NCBI GenBank assembly: GCA_033557835.1
Contig: JAWQRO010000121.1
Location: forward strand, 1-54,943
Origin: Helochares maculicollis
Lineage: Eukaryota; Arthropoda; Insecta; Coleoptera; Hydrophilidae
DNA length: 54,943 nt
Direction of reading: 5' to 3'
Position 1 is the first letter of the stretch, and each line of letters begins with the position of its first letter. Shown one piece after another: positions 1-12,700 of this stretch. The notes beneath the pieces are model-generated. The model was not told the origin of the DNA. It searched no databases and worked only from the letters and a program-made list of their open reading frames with translations. A program made the translations under genes and the position numbers.

Positions 1-284
1 AGTCCTGACCTTGCTCCATCTGATTACTTTTTGTTTCGATCTTTATAAAACTCCTTGAATGGTAAAAAATTCAATAATGATGATGGTGTCAAATCGTACC
101 GGATTCAGTTTTTTGCTAATAAAAACCAGAAGTTTTATGAACGTGGGATTATGATGCTGCCTGAAAGACGGCAAAAGGTAATCGATTAAAATGGGCAATA
201 CATTACAGAATAGTTATTTAGTTTCATGAAAAAATTGTCTTTGATTTTCTAAAAAAATCCGCTATTACTTAGTTGCCAACCCAA
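1..284 (+). mobile_element. Mariner-like transposon, 3' part only, inactivated
   Basis: The window opens inside the C-terminal part of a mariner transposase. Frame 1 reads SPDLAPSDYF, the block holding the third catalytic Asp of the D,D34D triad (GAT at 22-24), then family-typical LNGKKFN and LPERRQKVID. The frame is broken by TAA at 46-48 and TAA at 187-189, at places where mariner proteins usually carry Gln (CAA to TAA changes), and ends at TAG 211-213. A terminal inverted repeat ends in CCAA at 284, followed by TA, the usual mariner target duplication. The 5' part is outside the window. It is a dead copy sitting just upstream of the MoCF-domain exons, probably in an intron of that gene. 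Confidence 0.9.
251..284 (+). repeat. 3' terminal inverted repeat of the mariner element
   Basis: The segment runs from an A-rich stretch through CCGCTATTACTTAGTTGCC to ACCCAA and is followed by TATA. Its reverse complement starts TTGGGTTGGCAACTAAGTAA, which resembles the ends of mellifera-type mariners. The subfamily name is from memory of the family and is tentative. The left boundary is approximate because the 5' repeat is not in the window. Confidence 0.8.
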
Positions 285-286
285 TA

Positions 287-1015
287 TATCTATATAAAAT
301 CTGAACTGGGAAGTCTCCATTTAAGTATGACATAATATGTTAGGAAAATGCAAACTATGAAAGCAAACACTGTAGAAAAAGAACATTATTAATATTTAAA
401 ATCTACAAACAAATTAGTAAGAATCCATGAAAACATTGTGTAGAGAGAATAAATACAATATAATGGATTCATATAAGAATGCATTTCTCAAATTAAAAAG
501 ATAATTTTGTTTATTTAATACACATATTTTTGCAACAAACATTTGTTTTCTATTTATAATTCCATAACTTCTGTATACCTACAAAATGTTTTCACAATTT
601 TATTCCAATTATAAAGAAATATTACTGAAACACTACATAAATAAGTTTTTTTTATTCCAATTAATTAGTTTTCTTGATATGAAAAGCTACAGATTAAGAT
701 TGCTTGTACATGTGCAAAATATAAATCAAAATTTTAAATTTTAGGGTGCTACCTTTCAATATATGGAGCTTAAATTGAAGTTTTTATTAAAAACCTGTTC
801 AAATCCAAATTACTTTGTTTCTGAGTGAGTTTATTGTACCAGGATAGTAGAATTATATTAAATAACAATTGCATCTTTACATACTCTCTATAAGATCTGC
901 TGAATGATATCAAATAGATGAGAGATTAACATTTTAAGAATAATATTTGGTCATAGATATTAATATACCTATTTGGTAAACGGTATTTACAATAAATAAT
1001 GATTTATTTTTACAG
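287..1015 (+). other. Probable intron of the MoCF-domain gene
   Basis: AT-rich sequence between the mariner remnant and the exon at 1016. It ends in a T-rich tract and ACAG acceptor. No other exon or RNA gene was recognised. The upstream donor is outside the window or not identified. Confidence 0.5.
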
Positions 1016-1769
1016 GAGTAGCGAAAGCATTTGGTGATCAACTGGTTCTAAATCCCATATTAGAAAATATATGTAAAAACTTTTTTGCTTCCGTTCAAAT
1101 TGACAGCCCTAGTATGAAATTAGCTCGGGTAAGCATATCTGCAATATTACTATGTAAACTCATGTTGGATCATTTGATTCATGGTCGTAATTTTCTCCAA
1201 ACTGCTAATTTACTTGCACGCTCTTAGGTTCCTAGATTAGCGAAGTTAACTTTCGGAATAGACGAGAATGGGAAAAGGCTCAGGTACCCAAATATTTCAG
1301 TAAAAAATGTTTTTTTGTTTCCTGGAGTACCTCAATTTTTGGAAAAGTCCTTTGGCAGTCTGGCCAAAGTTTTATTTACATCACTAGATAAATTCTACCT
1401 GAAAGTTGTTTATATAAATGTGCCAGAATATGCAATAGTGGATACTTTGAATTTGGTAGTTCAAGAATTTCCAAGTGTTATGTTTGGATCTTACCCTGAA
1501 CTAAATAAAAAGTAAGAATTTCATCGCGCTGATTAAAAAGAATAAATTGTTATGTTTGAAACAAAACATTTATTGAATAAGTAAATGCTCGTTTCAAAAA
1601 GTACCTTATTATACGACATTGTACATTTATATTTTACTGTTTCAGGGAATATAAAGTCCGCATTACAATAGAATCTACCTGCGAAGATTTAACTAAGAAG
1701 GCATATCAAAAATTCCTTAGTCTGATGCCTGATGGTTCAATTGCTAAACTAATAAATAATGGCAGTTAA
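1016..1769 (+). CDS. FAD synthase-like molybdopterin-binding (MoCF) domain protein, 3' end
   Basis: Three exons join in frame: 1016-1128, 1228-1511 and 1646-1769, each with AG acceptor and GT donor (GTAAGC at 1129, GTAAGA at 1512) and stop TAA at 1767-1769. The product contains GVAKAFGDQLVLNP, then SPSMKLARVPRLAKL, then YPNISVKNVFLFPGVPQ, and ends VRITIESTCEDLTKKAY. This follows the second half of the MoCF/MPTb domain of eukaryotic FAD synthases (human FLAD1 type), in particular the NV-x-LFPGVP loop. The N-terminal part lies before the window or in unrecognised upstream exons. FLAD1 carries a PAPS-reductase-like FMN adenylyltransferase domain after MoCF; here the frame stops about 15 residues past the domain, so this product would lack it unless an alternative 3' exon exists. 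The domain in FLAD1 has been linked to FAD hydrolysis, but the role of this protein is inferred only. It is convergent with the tenectin gene. Confidence 0.82.
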
Positions 1770-1844
1770 ATGGCCTTATAAACATCAATTTTTACTGCCA
1801 TTGTTCAAAGTTCCTTGGGATGTCATATTTTAATTCAGGATTTA

Positions 1845-1850
1845 AATAAA
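1845..1850 (+). terminator. Polyadenylation signal AATAAA of the MoCF-domain gene
   Basis: A canonical AATAAA lies 76 nt after the stop codon, followed by T-rich and TGT-containing sequence. It would give a short 3' UTR of about 100 nt. Confidence 0.6.
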
Positions 1851-3100
1851 GTAGCTGTATTTTAAGTATAATATATTTTACTCAAATACTTGGTTTTATG
1901 TTTATTTTGAGCACATTGTTTCCTAAACCTCCATTCCTTCCAACACTTATGGAACTCCATTTTATGACAGTCATACTATTATATCCCTAAGCCATCATTA
2001 AATGATTTATATATTTAACGGTAATGTGCTTAAAATATTTATTTTGCAGAAAAGTACAACTTGTACAATAATTATTAATAAAAGCTATGAAATAAGAGAA
2101 AAATAGTGGTATAAGTATAAAATCTGCTTAGTTTAAGAATATTTATTTGTACTTACCGCAAGAGATCTATGTGTTTACTCTATAGAATGCAAAAGTATTG
2201 GGATGCAGAAAAACTAAGAGCTTCAAAAAGACTACTGTTTTAATTCATTTGTTAATCAATTAGGCACGTTTTGTTAAACAATCTGGAGCGCCAATACTAT
2301 ATGTGACTGAACATCTACAGCATATCATATATGACAATGCCAATACAAGTAAAATTAAGTTATTCATTGTTACTTATTCGTAAGCGTATAGAAATAATGT
2401 ATAACAAAAACGTATGTTAAAGTTTACGTTTTTGCTTAAATAAAAGTTAATTAGCAATAGCCATAATACACTCTACACATTAGGTGGTTAATTTTCTGGT
2501 AAATGCATTTCCATTGTAAATGTTAAAAAGTTAGTACTTTATCGCCATTTGTTTCCCATTTCATTTATTGTTATCGGCGTTAGCTTTAATGTTTATTAAA
2601 TCAGACATAGATTAATTGGACATACGTAGTAAATTATTAAAAACATTGTTGAACTTTTTATACATTTTCAGTATGCTTAAAAATATCATTCTGTTTTGCT
2701 TGCTTTGGCAAACAATCACTCATGTGCCATAAGCAGCATGGTATGTTTCATTTTATTAAATCCATTGTGTCTGCAATAGGTCCATTAATACTTTAAGACT
2801 AATGCTTAATTAACTGAAAAGAGTGTGTACCTACTAGAAATACTCTTGAATTCACTTTTATCATAATAACTAAATAAAGAAAAGTTTTTCTACATACTTT
2901 TTATGATAGTATAAATGTGATCAATGATACGATGACTCCATATGCAGCCAGTATATTGTTGAGAATAATATAACACTTCTTATTCTAAGTCATTTATCAA
3001 AGCCTTCGATTATATGTGGGTAAAACCAACCAGCGTCTCAGCTATTTAGTTTTAGTTTAAATATTATAGGTAGTTCAATAAAAGACAAACCTTAATGATT
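1851..3100. other. Intergenic space between two convergent genes
   Basis: AT-rich DNA without a supportable open frame, RNA gene or recognisable transposon. The distal part (from about 3100) may belong to the tenectin 3' UTR, depending on which polyadenylation signal is used. Confidence 0.5.
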
Positions 3101-3116
3101 TACATAATTTATTTGT

Positions 3117-3122
3117 TTTATT
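3117..3122 (-). terminator. Candidate distal polyadenylation signal of tenectin
   Basis: Reading the minus strand, AATAAA occurs at 3122-3117 and again at 3113-3108, about 570-590 nt after the tenectin stop. Two closely spaced signals make this a plausible end of a long 3' UTR, but nothing else in the sequence decides it. Confidence 0.35.
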
Positions 3123-3415
3123 AGAGATAAATACTACAATATCTAATTTAAAGTATATATTGAGCATCCATTATTATACAAAAAACGTGCCTAGGCATTC
3201 AAGTGACAGAAATAATAATAATAAAAGTACTTATTTAACTACATAAAAAGGAGGATTTCTGCCAGTCAAACAACCCAGGCGGAAGTTGGGATACGCAACA
3301 ATTAAAAAAATCAAAAAGACCCTCAAAGGGCATATATCAAATGGCTATCAAAAACGACACATTCAAAAATTCTAGTTACAAAATTGTATATGGGATCAGT
3401 CATTTTTTAAATAGA

Positions 3416-3421
3416 TTTATT
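3416..3421 (-). terminator. Candidate proximal polyadenylation signal of tenectin
   Basis: Minus-strand AATAAA about 270 nt after the stop codon. It is an alternative to the pair near 3108-3122; both may be used. Confidence 0.35.
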
Positions 3422-3693
3422 ATAAATAATCTAAAAAGTCGAGTATACGAGAGGATCACTAATTTTCTTGTTCTTGCTTGTGTCTACGTTATGCGAACAC
3501 TCACTTATCGCGGGGATGCTACGAGTTCCCTGCTTGGAAGGCACAAATACCTAAGTCTTAGTTCGATTTCTTTTTTGGCACCCGAGAATGCTAATTAACA
3601 GTTCAAGGACTAATAAATTTAATAAAGTTTATATCACTCGCACAAAACTGCTGACTCGTGCATTTTGTTTTTGTCACTAGATACACTTTAGGC

Positions 3694-3796
3694 TCATCTT
3701 CTTCGCCTGCTTGCTGCTGCTGCGATCATTTGCCTTAACATTGGTTCTGGACTACATACTTTAGGATCACACTTCATCTTGCCATCATCTCCACAT
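3694..3796 (-). CDS. Tnc: Tenectin coding exon 7: C-terminal end with half VWC domain
   Basis: TTTACAG acceptor (AG at 3798-3797), then 103 nt finishing the protein: ICGDDGKMKCDPKVC, then a tail ending AAAASRRRR and TGA at 3696-3694. The exon completes the GPCLHC-I-C block begun in exon 6 (phase 2 junction). The VWC domain stops after its first six cysteines; the CC-containing second half is absent. The basic Arg4 terminus is unlike the rest of this acidic protein. Confidence 0.85.
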
Positions 3797-6700
3797 CTGT
3801 AAATAAGAAAATAATGATAAGTATTTGTCGTAATCACTTAATTTCTTAATGTTCTTCGAATTTAGCTTGCTAAATAAATAGCACCAAAAATGTGGGTGAC
3901 AAGGAAAATAGAAAGTGATATCTATTTAAATCAAAATGCAAATAAAAATTATTTAATACTTACATGCAGTGGAGACAAGGTCCTGATGCTGAGTGAATAG
4001 TTTCTCCAACTTCATAAGCTTTTCCTTGGATTTGGCAACCTTTCCGCATCGCTTTGCCTTTGTAAGCATGTGACAAGAAATGAGGAGGTAGCGTTGTTGT
4101 GGTGGTCGTGGTTGTTGTTGTTACGTTAATAGAAGTTGCCATTGAAACTGGGCATTCGTAACGAGGACAGCAGAAGCCTCGGATTGGCTCCTCATGACAC
4201 CTAGGAATTGGAGGTGGACAACTTTGCTGCAGGCAGATAATGTCGCTTCTGAAGCAGAAGCAGAAATCACAAGGATCATCCCTTGGGATTTGTTGGGCTG
4301 ATACATATATTTTGCCTCCATATCTACAAGTACCGGGTCCAAATGTTCCTTGATCTTCTTCTTCGTAATCTTCGTTATCTGATGGTATTGGATACTCTGG
4401 GATTTCTGGACCATGACCAGCAAGACTAGATGGTGCTTTTGTACTTGTTATTCCAATTTCTGGATGAGGCGAGAATGTTGGGTAAGCCGGATGAGTGGTG
4501 TACATGTTACTGTAAGTATCTGCAGGTGAAGATGTGGAAAGCTCGCCTTCTCTTTGCGGTGTGGAACTTGGACTGTGTGCAGGCCCTGATGTGTAAACAT
4601 CGGCGTCGCCTGGCCCCTGCTCTTTTTCTGGTTCAACAGCAGAATGAGTCGCTTGATCTGTTGGTTTTTGTGCTCCTTCTGTAACCTGTTCGGTATGCTC
4701 TTCAGGACCATGATCTTCACTTTCAGGCTTAAAGGTTTCATCTTCTGGTTTATGAATTCCATCTTCTGGTTTCTTTGTTTCATGGTCTGGCTTATGTGTT
4801 TCTGCTTCAGGTTCCTTTATTTCATCCTCAGGTTTATGCGGTGCTGGTGTATGAGTTTCCGGCTGTTTGCTTTCATCTTCGGGTTTCTGACTTTCACTTT
4901 CAGGTTGCTGACTTTCATCTTCAGGCTTCTGTGCTTCATTTTCAGTTACTATATCTGGCTTAGATGTTTCTTCTGCACTCTCTTCTGTCACTTCCGGAGA
5001 TAATCCTTCTCCAGGAATGTGGCTATGTTCTGTTGGTTTTCCTTCCGTAACAAATTCTTCACCTGGTTTTTGAGTTTCACGCTCAACACTTGCTGTTGTA
5101 TGCTCTTTAGAGGGTGGAACCTCAGTTAAATGATCGTCTTCACCGGTCACTTGACCATCAGTTGCGTGTTCTTCCTTTTCAGTGGACTGTTCTGCTTCAG
5201 TAACACTTTCTGGCTGCTGCTCAGTTGATTCGGGCTGCTTTTCAGGACGTTCTGGTTGTCTTTCTGTAGTGTCTGGGTGCTCTTCTGTAGTATCTGGATG
5301 CTTCTCCGTAGCTTCTGGTACTTCTTCAGTTGCCTCAGTTTGTCCTTTTGTAACATCAGGTTGTTGTTGAGTAGCAGTTTCGGCTGGTTCAGTTACATGA
5401 TCTTCAGTTGTCGTAACTGCTTGTTGAGGTTTTCCACTAGACTCCTCTTTGGGATGACTAGTATGTTCTAATTCAGCTTCTGTTACAAAGTCCTCCGGAC
5501 TTACAGCTTTATGTGTGCTAATTTCTACATGCTCTGTAGTTGCATGCTGTGTAGTTCTTTCCGTGACTTGATCATGTGGTACCATGGTAGGCTTATGAGC
5601 ATCAGATACTTCAGTAACTACTTCGGGTTCTGTTTGTTCTTCTGGCTTATGAGTAGCATGGGTAACCGTTTCTGTTTCAGATGGTTCTGAAGTGTCTTCG
5701 GCTGGTTTGCTAGACTCCTCTTCTTCTTCATCTTCATCTTCATGCGGTTCAACTGGTTCTTGCTCAGCACCATGTGGCATTCCTTGTTCAGTTGCCTCTT
5801 CCGTTTCTGGTTCTCTCTCGGTTATTGCTGGTTGCTCCTCGTGTGTTTCGTGAGCTTCAGTAGAATGATCTAGCGGTTGTTCTGTTTCATGATGACCTGA
5901 TGGTTTTTCAGTTTCGAGTTCTGTTGGTCCATGCTCAGCTTCTGTTGGTCCATGCTCGGGTTCTTCAGTACTAGTAGTTTCCTTTTCCGTTGTTTCATCT
6001 TCATGTGGTTTGAGAGAAGTAGGCTCGGTTACATGTGACTCTGGAGCTTCAGTTTCGCTTGCAGTTTTGTGAGGCTCATGTCCTTCAGTAGCGTGATCTT
6101 CAATCTTTTCACCAGTTTCTGTAGCGTAGTCAGGTTTCAATGTATGCTCTTCACTGTCTGGCTCTGTTACTTCACTAGGTTGACTTGTGTCAACGGGACT
6201 TATTTCACTTGGGTGAGTAACTTCATCAGAACCTGCCACAGGAGAAGTGCCTTCCTCAGGATGAGTTTCATCTTGACTGTGAGGGATGCCATCTTCAGGA
6301 TGAGTCACTTCTTCAGCAGGTGTTTCTATTTCAGGTTGAGTTACTTCTTCAGCAGGAGTTTCTATTTCAGGTTGAGTTACACCTTCGGTAGGTGTTCCCT
6401 CTTCTGGTAGAGTGACCTCATCATCATGAGTTGCTTCATGGGTTATGTGAGTTACTTCACTTGGTTGAGTTACTGCCTCAGATGTATGAGTTGTTTGTGT
6501 TTCATCTTCATGACCTACAGGTTTATGGGTTTCTGGTTTTTTAACTTCATGGTTTTCCAATTCTTCGCCTTCTGGTTTTTGACTTTCTGATTCAAGGTCT
6601 TCTGGTTGTTGACTTTCAGTTTCATGGTCTGCAGATTCAGTTGGCTCTTGAGCAGTTACATGTTCGTCAGTTTCATGTCTTTCCGTGGAGGAAGGTTCAG

Positions 6701-9700
6701 AAGCTTCAGCTTCAGTTACAGAATCTAGAGGTGTTTTCGTTTCGTGAGATTCACCTTCTGTGGTTGGCTTATGGGTTTCTTGTTCAATATCTGTCTGAGC
6801 AGTTGAAACTTCCTGTGTAGGTTTCGTGATTTCCTTCTCAGGGAGTTCAGTATCTGGAACTATATTTTCTTCTGAAGTCACTTCATGTACTGCTTCTTCA
6901 GTGTGATCTGATTCAATTGGTTCAGAAGTTTGTGGAACTTCATCGTCTGGATGTTTAGTTTCATGATCTGGGCCAGTGACATGTTCTGCAGATTGAGTGA
7001 CATGCTCTTCAGGTTGAGAACTATGTTCCTCAGGATGAGTGACATGTTCTTCTGGTTGAGTTTCATGCTCTCCAGGATGTGTTACTTCGCCTTCAGGATG
7101 AGTAACATTTTCTTCAGCTGGCTCAGTTACATCATCATCATGATCAACATCGTGTTCATCAGTTTGAGTGTGTTCTTCGTGGTGTCCTGTGACTTGTGTT
7201 ACATGTTCTTCTAAAGGCTGTGTTACATGTTCTTCTGACGATTGAGTAGCAGATTCAGTTGATGGTTGAGATACATGCTCTTTAGGTTGTGTTGTATGAT
7301 CTTCTAATTGTGTTATATGCTCTTCAGACTCTGTTACATGACCTTCAGTATGTTCTTCTGGTTGAATGGTGTGTTCATCCTCTTGTTTAGGTGCAGATGA
7401 TGTAGTTTCATGTTCGGACTTTGCAGTAGTGTGGGAGTCAATTTCTTGTCCTTCATGTGGTTCTGTAACTGCTTCTGGAGTACTTGCATGTTCACCTGAG
7501 GTAGACTCTGGTGTTTGCGATCCCGTAGGTGTGCAGTCACCTTCTTTACCTTCACATAAAGGAGGTACAAACACTGGTATAATAGGTTCTTCTACGACTT
7601 CCTTTTGTGGCTCAGTTGCTGTTTCAAACGGTTTCTGGCTTGCTTGCCCAGGTACACAAGAAACATCATTTTCATCACAACCTTGAGTTTCAGGATATAC
7701 TGGAAGACATAGACCATCTTCACAAGCCGGTTTCGATTCTTCAGAATGAATTGGTTCAACAGCAGCAGGTATTTGTTCCTTAGGTGGAAGGTGCTCGTGC
7801 GGCCCTACAGCTACAGGAACAAAACCATCATATGATTGAGCTGGCTTTTCTTCAGGGGTAACGACCTGTGGTATAATGTTTTCTTCTTGTTCTCCACTTG
7901 GTTTTTTCTCATCATCTGCTGGAGTTGCAGAATGTTGGTTGGATGGTACACAATCTACGCTGTTTTCATCACATGCTGGTTGTGGAACTGCTTGTGTACA
8001 AGATACGTCGTTAGCGTCACAAGGTGGAACACCAGGCTGTTCAGATTTGCATTCATTTCCAGTGCATTCAGAAGATGGCGTAAATTTGCAAGCTTCTCCT
8101 TCACAATCCGTTGGTGGCTCTGCAGGAATAGGCTTGCAGTTTTGTCCACTAGCATCACATATGTACGCAGGTTGATCAGGCTGCAAAGGTTTGCAAGCAT
8201 CTCCTTCACACCCTGAATGTTCTGGATATACGATGGGTTTACAGTTTTCACCATTAATATCGCAAACAACAGCAGGTATTTGAGGTTGACCTTGTTGACA
8301 GGTTTCATCTGTGCATTCAGATGGCTTAGTTTGAGGTTGAGTGACTTCAGGCATTGGAGATGGCTGCGTAGTCAAATCATCTTCAAATTCTACATCTTCA
8401 TGTAAAATTCCATGTTCCGTTTCTACTTCGGGAGTAGTATCTTCTCTCTCTGGTTCTGTTTGCTCTGAGTCTTGACTTTTGTCTGTTATTGGTTCTTGTT
8501 TTCCAGGTGCTATTGTTGATACTTCTTCATGTTTGGCATGAGCTTGTGTTGTGAGTTCTTCGGGTTTCTCAGTGGCATGAATTTCTTTTTGTGGCTCATC
8601 AGTAGGTGTATCATGTTCCTTCTCTGTCACTGAGCTCAAGTCATCGTCGATTGAAGCAATTATTGGAGTGATTTCGGCAGTAGCATCATCTGGCGAGACA
8701 GTTTGTTTATCTGGTTCTTGCTCTTCATCGCGGTCTGTTGTATCTTCTTTAGGAGATTCTGTAACTCCTTCTTGAGGAGTAGTGCCTTCCTTCTCCGTTT
8801 CTGTAGCCTTATCAGTAGATACTGGGCCATGTACCAATGGAGGAACAGTTGAAGTGGGGCTTGCCGGAGCTCTTGTAGGCCCTGTGGCACCTTCACCAGG
8901 CACTTCTCTCTCAGGCTCTGTTACAGGTGGCTCACGGTGATCATCGATTTCATTGTCGGTATCTGGATGTTCAGTATCGTCTTTATGAGTGGCTGGCTCT
9001 TGTTTTTCGGTAGTGTCCGGAACACCTGCAAAAAATTGATACATATTAGTACAATTTAGATAAATTCCCAATTCCTAAATGGTACAGACAAACAAGTATT
9101 ATCAAAATGTTCAATAGTTTAGTAAATATTTCATAGTAATTACACAGGTCGATTTTATCAAAATTGAACCTTATTCGTAGAATGATTTAGTTTGTATATA
9201 ATTCTTTCACTTGCTTAAAATTTTATTTTTTATGGAAAACTTGTGTTAGCAGTTTAAATAATAAATAGTTATATCACACCAAAATGTATGTATACTTACT
9301 GCAACTGTAAGTGGGACAACAGCTGTCAGCACTGGCATAAACAGGCATACAGTTGTATAGATTCGAAGGTGCAGCTTGGCAAGTAACTGATTCACACTGG
9401 AGGATCGAGCTGATACATCTGCATGAAGTTTGGCAATGGTTGATAGGCGGTACACTGGTATTGTTTGAATAAGTTTGGCCATCAACCAAACAACTGCCTT
9501 CTCCAGGTATGGTGTGGTCAAGTAATGGTCCTTGTGTCTCGGAAATAGGTTGCTCGGTACCTTCAGCATCATCATGAGTGGGTAGGTCACTTTCATGCTC
9601 TGTAACTGGACCTTTATCTGTGGACTCCTCTCCCTTTTCAGTGGGTAATGCTTCCTTTTCTGTTGATACCGTTTCTGTAGATTCTGGTCCTGTTTCTGTG

Positions 9701-12700
9701 GGCGCCTTTTCAGTTGGCTCATCTTCTTTTTGTGCAGGTTCTTTTTCGGTTGGCTGCTCCGTTTTTTCAGTTGATCCTTCAATTGGCTGTTCAGGATGTT
9801 CTGTGCTCTCAGGCTGATGAAGATCGTGCTCTGTTACTTCAGTAGCGGAGGCATCAGTAGCCGGAATGCGTTCTGTTTCAGATTTTTCGTGATCAGTTGA
9901 TGGTTTCGTAACATCTTCGTCTGGTTTTTCACCTTCTTCCAGGGGTTTGCTGGTAGGTTTTTCATAGACGTAACCTGTAGATTCATCTGGAGTTGCTTCT
10001 GTTTGTTCTTGTGGTGTAGTAATTTCAGATTCTTCAGGTTGGTGTTTATCTCCACTTTGTGTAACTGGAGCCTCACTGAACTCATGTGGCTTTTGTGTTT
10101 CAACTGGCTCTTGCAATTCTTCTTCAGTATCTGTAGGCTCATGCAAAGGAGCCTCAGGAGTATGATCTTCAGTTTCTGTAGCAGTGTGTTCTTTAGCAAC
10201 AGTAGTGATTTCAATTTTAGGAGTATGTTCTTCAACCGAAGTATGTTCTGGCGCTAAAGTTGGACTTTCAGTATATATAGTTTCTTCACTTGGAGTATGA
10301 TGTTCAATAGGCGTGTCGTCTTCGCTAGGTTTGTGGCTTTCAGTAGGTGTATGTCCACTAGGTTCTTCGCTAGTTACTACGTTAGGTGTATGATCTACAG
10401 CTTGGGTATGCTGCTCTGTGGGCGTGAGAGGTTCATTTGTAGTTTCATCAGGCTGCGATGCATCAGCGTGTCCTTTAGGAACATAAGTTACAGGGGCAGC
10501 CGCAGTAGTTTCTGGATGCTCAAACACATGATCATGAGGTTGCATTTCCTCCGCAGTAGGAGCAACGCCTTCAGTTATAATTTCAGGTAATCCAGATTCA
10601 GTTGTAGTCACCACACTTGAGTGACCAGGTTCTTTTGGTGCTTCTGGTTGATGCTTTTCTGCAGGTATTGTCACGTGCTCTGTTGTGTGAACAGGCTCTA
10701 CAGTTTCTGGTTTATGTTCTTCTTCTTGATCATCTTCTGGCTTGTGACCTTCAGGTTCCTGCTCGTCTGGCTTGTGAGTGCTAGAAGTGATTTGTGGTTC
10801 CGTTTCAGCTTGTTGAGTCGCTGCTTCACTTGGTCTCCTTTCAGTAGTCTGTTCAGGTGCAACAGTATCTGCAGGTTTTGTTTCCTTCTCAATTGGCAAT
10901 GGAGTCGAATGCCATTTATCCGATGGTTCTGATTGTTCTGTTTCTTTTTCAGGGTGAGCCGCTTCTGTAGGTTGTGTATCGTGTTCCATAGTAACGTGTG
11001 GCTTATCAGTAGATAGTTCATCAGCCCTTGTTGAAGATTCTTCTTCCTGCTTCGTTACACTTTCTGGATGTTCAGTTGGTAAATGTTCCTGTTCAGTAGG
11101 TAACTGCTCTGACTCGGTTGGCGAATGATCTGATTCTGTTGGCAAATGGCCTGATTCAGTTGGCTTATGTTCCTCTTCGGTTGGTAATCGTTCCGTTTCT
11201 GTTGGTTGTTTTTCAGTCGATTCGCTAGGAACATGTGGCCGTTTTGTTCCTTCTTCAACTGGGGTTTGACCCACTTTTTCAGTAGAAGGATGCGGCTCTT
11301 CTGTTTCAATTTCGTTTTCGTCATCGGTTGGCTCATGCTGCACTTCATCTTCATGATCAAGATGTTCAGTTGAAGCTGGTAGTCCCTCAGTTATTGGATG
11401 TTCAGATTCTGTAGGTCTCTGTGTTTCTGGTGCATTAGTTGGTTGTTTGGTTTCTGTAGAACTGGTCGGTCTTTCGGTTTCAATTTCATTTTCGTGTTCT
11501 GTTACCTCTTGCGACTTTTCATCGGTTATGATTTGTGGCTTATCTGTAGCTTGTTCGGCAGGCTCTTCTCCATCATGAGATGGAATGTGTGGAGCATCAG
11601 TTTCTTGGTCTTCTGGTGTAACTCTTTCAGTGGTGTAAGGTTTATCAGTTGGTTGATGTGTTAATCCATCAGTGTAGTGAGTTTCTTGCTGAACCGGTTT
11701 TTCAGTAGCTTGCTCTTGAGGTTCAGATGGAACATGTTCCGCTGGAGTACCCTGCGTTGGAACATCTTCATTTGGAGTACCTTCAGTTGTCTTATCATGT
11801 TCATCTTCTTTCTCTGGAATATGCTTATCTGGTAATTCAGATGGTACTTCTTCTGATGGTATCGTTCCTTCAGTTATATGCTCTTGGCTTAATTCAGTCG
11901 AAGTATTAGCTGTGACTTCTTGTGTTACATGTTCAATTGGTTCTTGAGCTTCAGTAAGTTCGTGACTATCTGTTGTTTTATGTCCTTCAGTGGGTTCATA
12001 AGCTTCAGTTGGTTTTTGATCTTCAGCTTGTTCGGTATCTGTTGATTCTTGAGCTGTAGACTCGTCACTTTCAGTTGGCTCATGCTCTGTTGTTTCTTCA
12101 TGACTTTCAGTTGGCTTTTGATCTTCTGTTGGTTCATGTTGAATGCCTTCTGTTGTAACATGCGGTTGATGAGTGACATGATCATCAGAAATATGAGCTG
12201 TACTAGTTCCTTCACTTTCTGTAGGCTCATGATCTTCGGTTGGTTTTGACTCTGTGTCGGTGGTTGCTTCATGTTCATCTTGTTCAGGTTTATGAATCTC
12301 TGAAGGTCTTTCGGTTTCACTTTCTGCGGGCTTTTGACTTTCGTCTTCGGAAATTGTTGGTTGTTCAGTAGGTTTATGAGCCTCTCCTTCAGAAGTTTCA
12401 TGAGCCTCTGCACCTGGAGATTCTGTTTCAACTGGTTCGTGAATTTCTGATTCCGTAGGCGTGTGAGATTCTGCTTCTGTTGGTTTGTGAGTCTCTCCTT
12501 CGGCTGTGATATGCGATGCTTCCGTTTGTGCTTCTTGTGCTTCAGTCGTGATTGATGGTGTTTCATGATCATTTTCTGGCTTTTCATCATTTTCAATTTC
12601 ATCATGAGGCTTATGAACGCCATGGCCAGTTTCGGAAACTTCTTGCTCTTCTTCTGCAGGTTCATGCTGTACATCGTCAGAAGGCTCGGTCGCGTGTTCT

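Noticed and set aside
3341..3598. 85-codon plus-strand open frame
   Set aside because: Lies opposite the probable tenectin 3' UTR and shows no domain.
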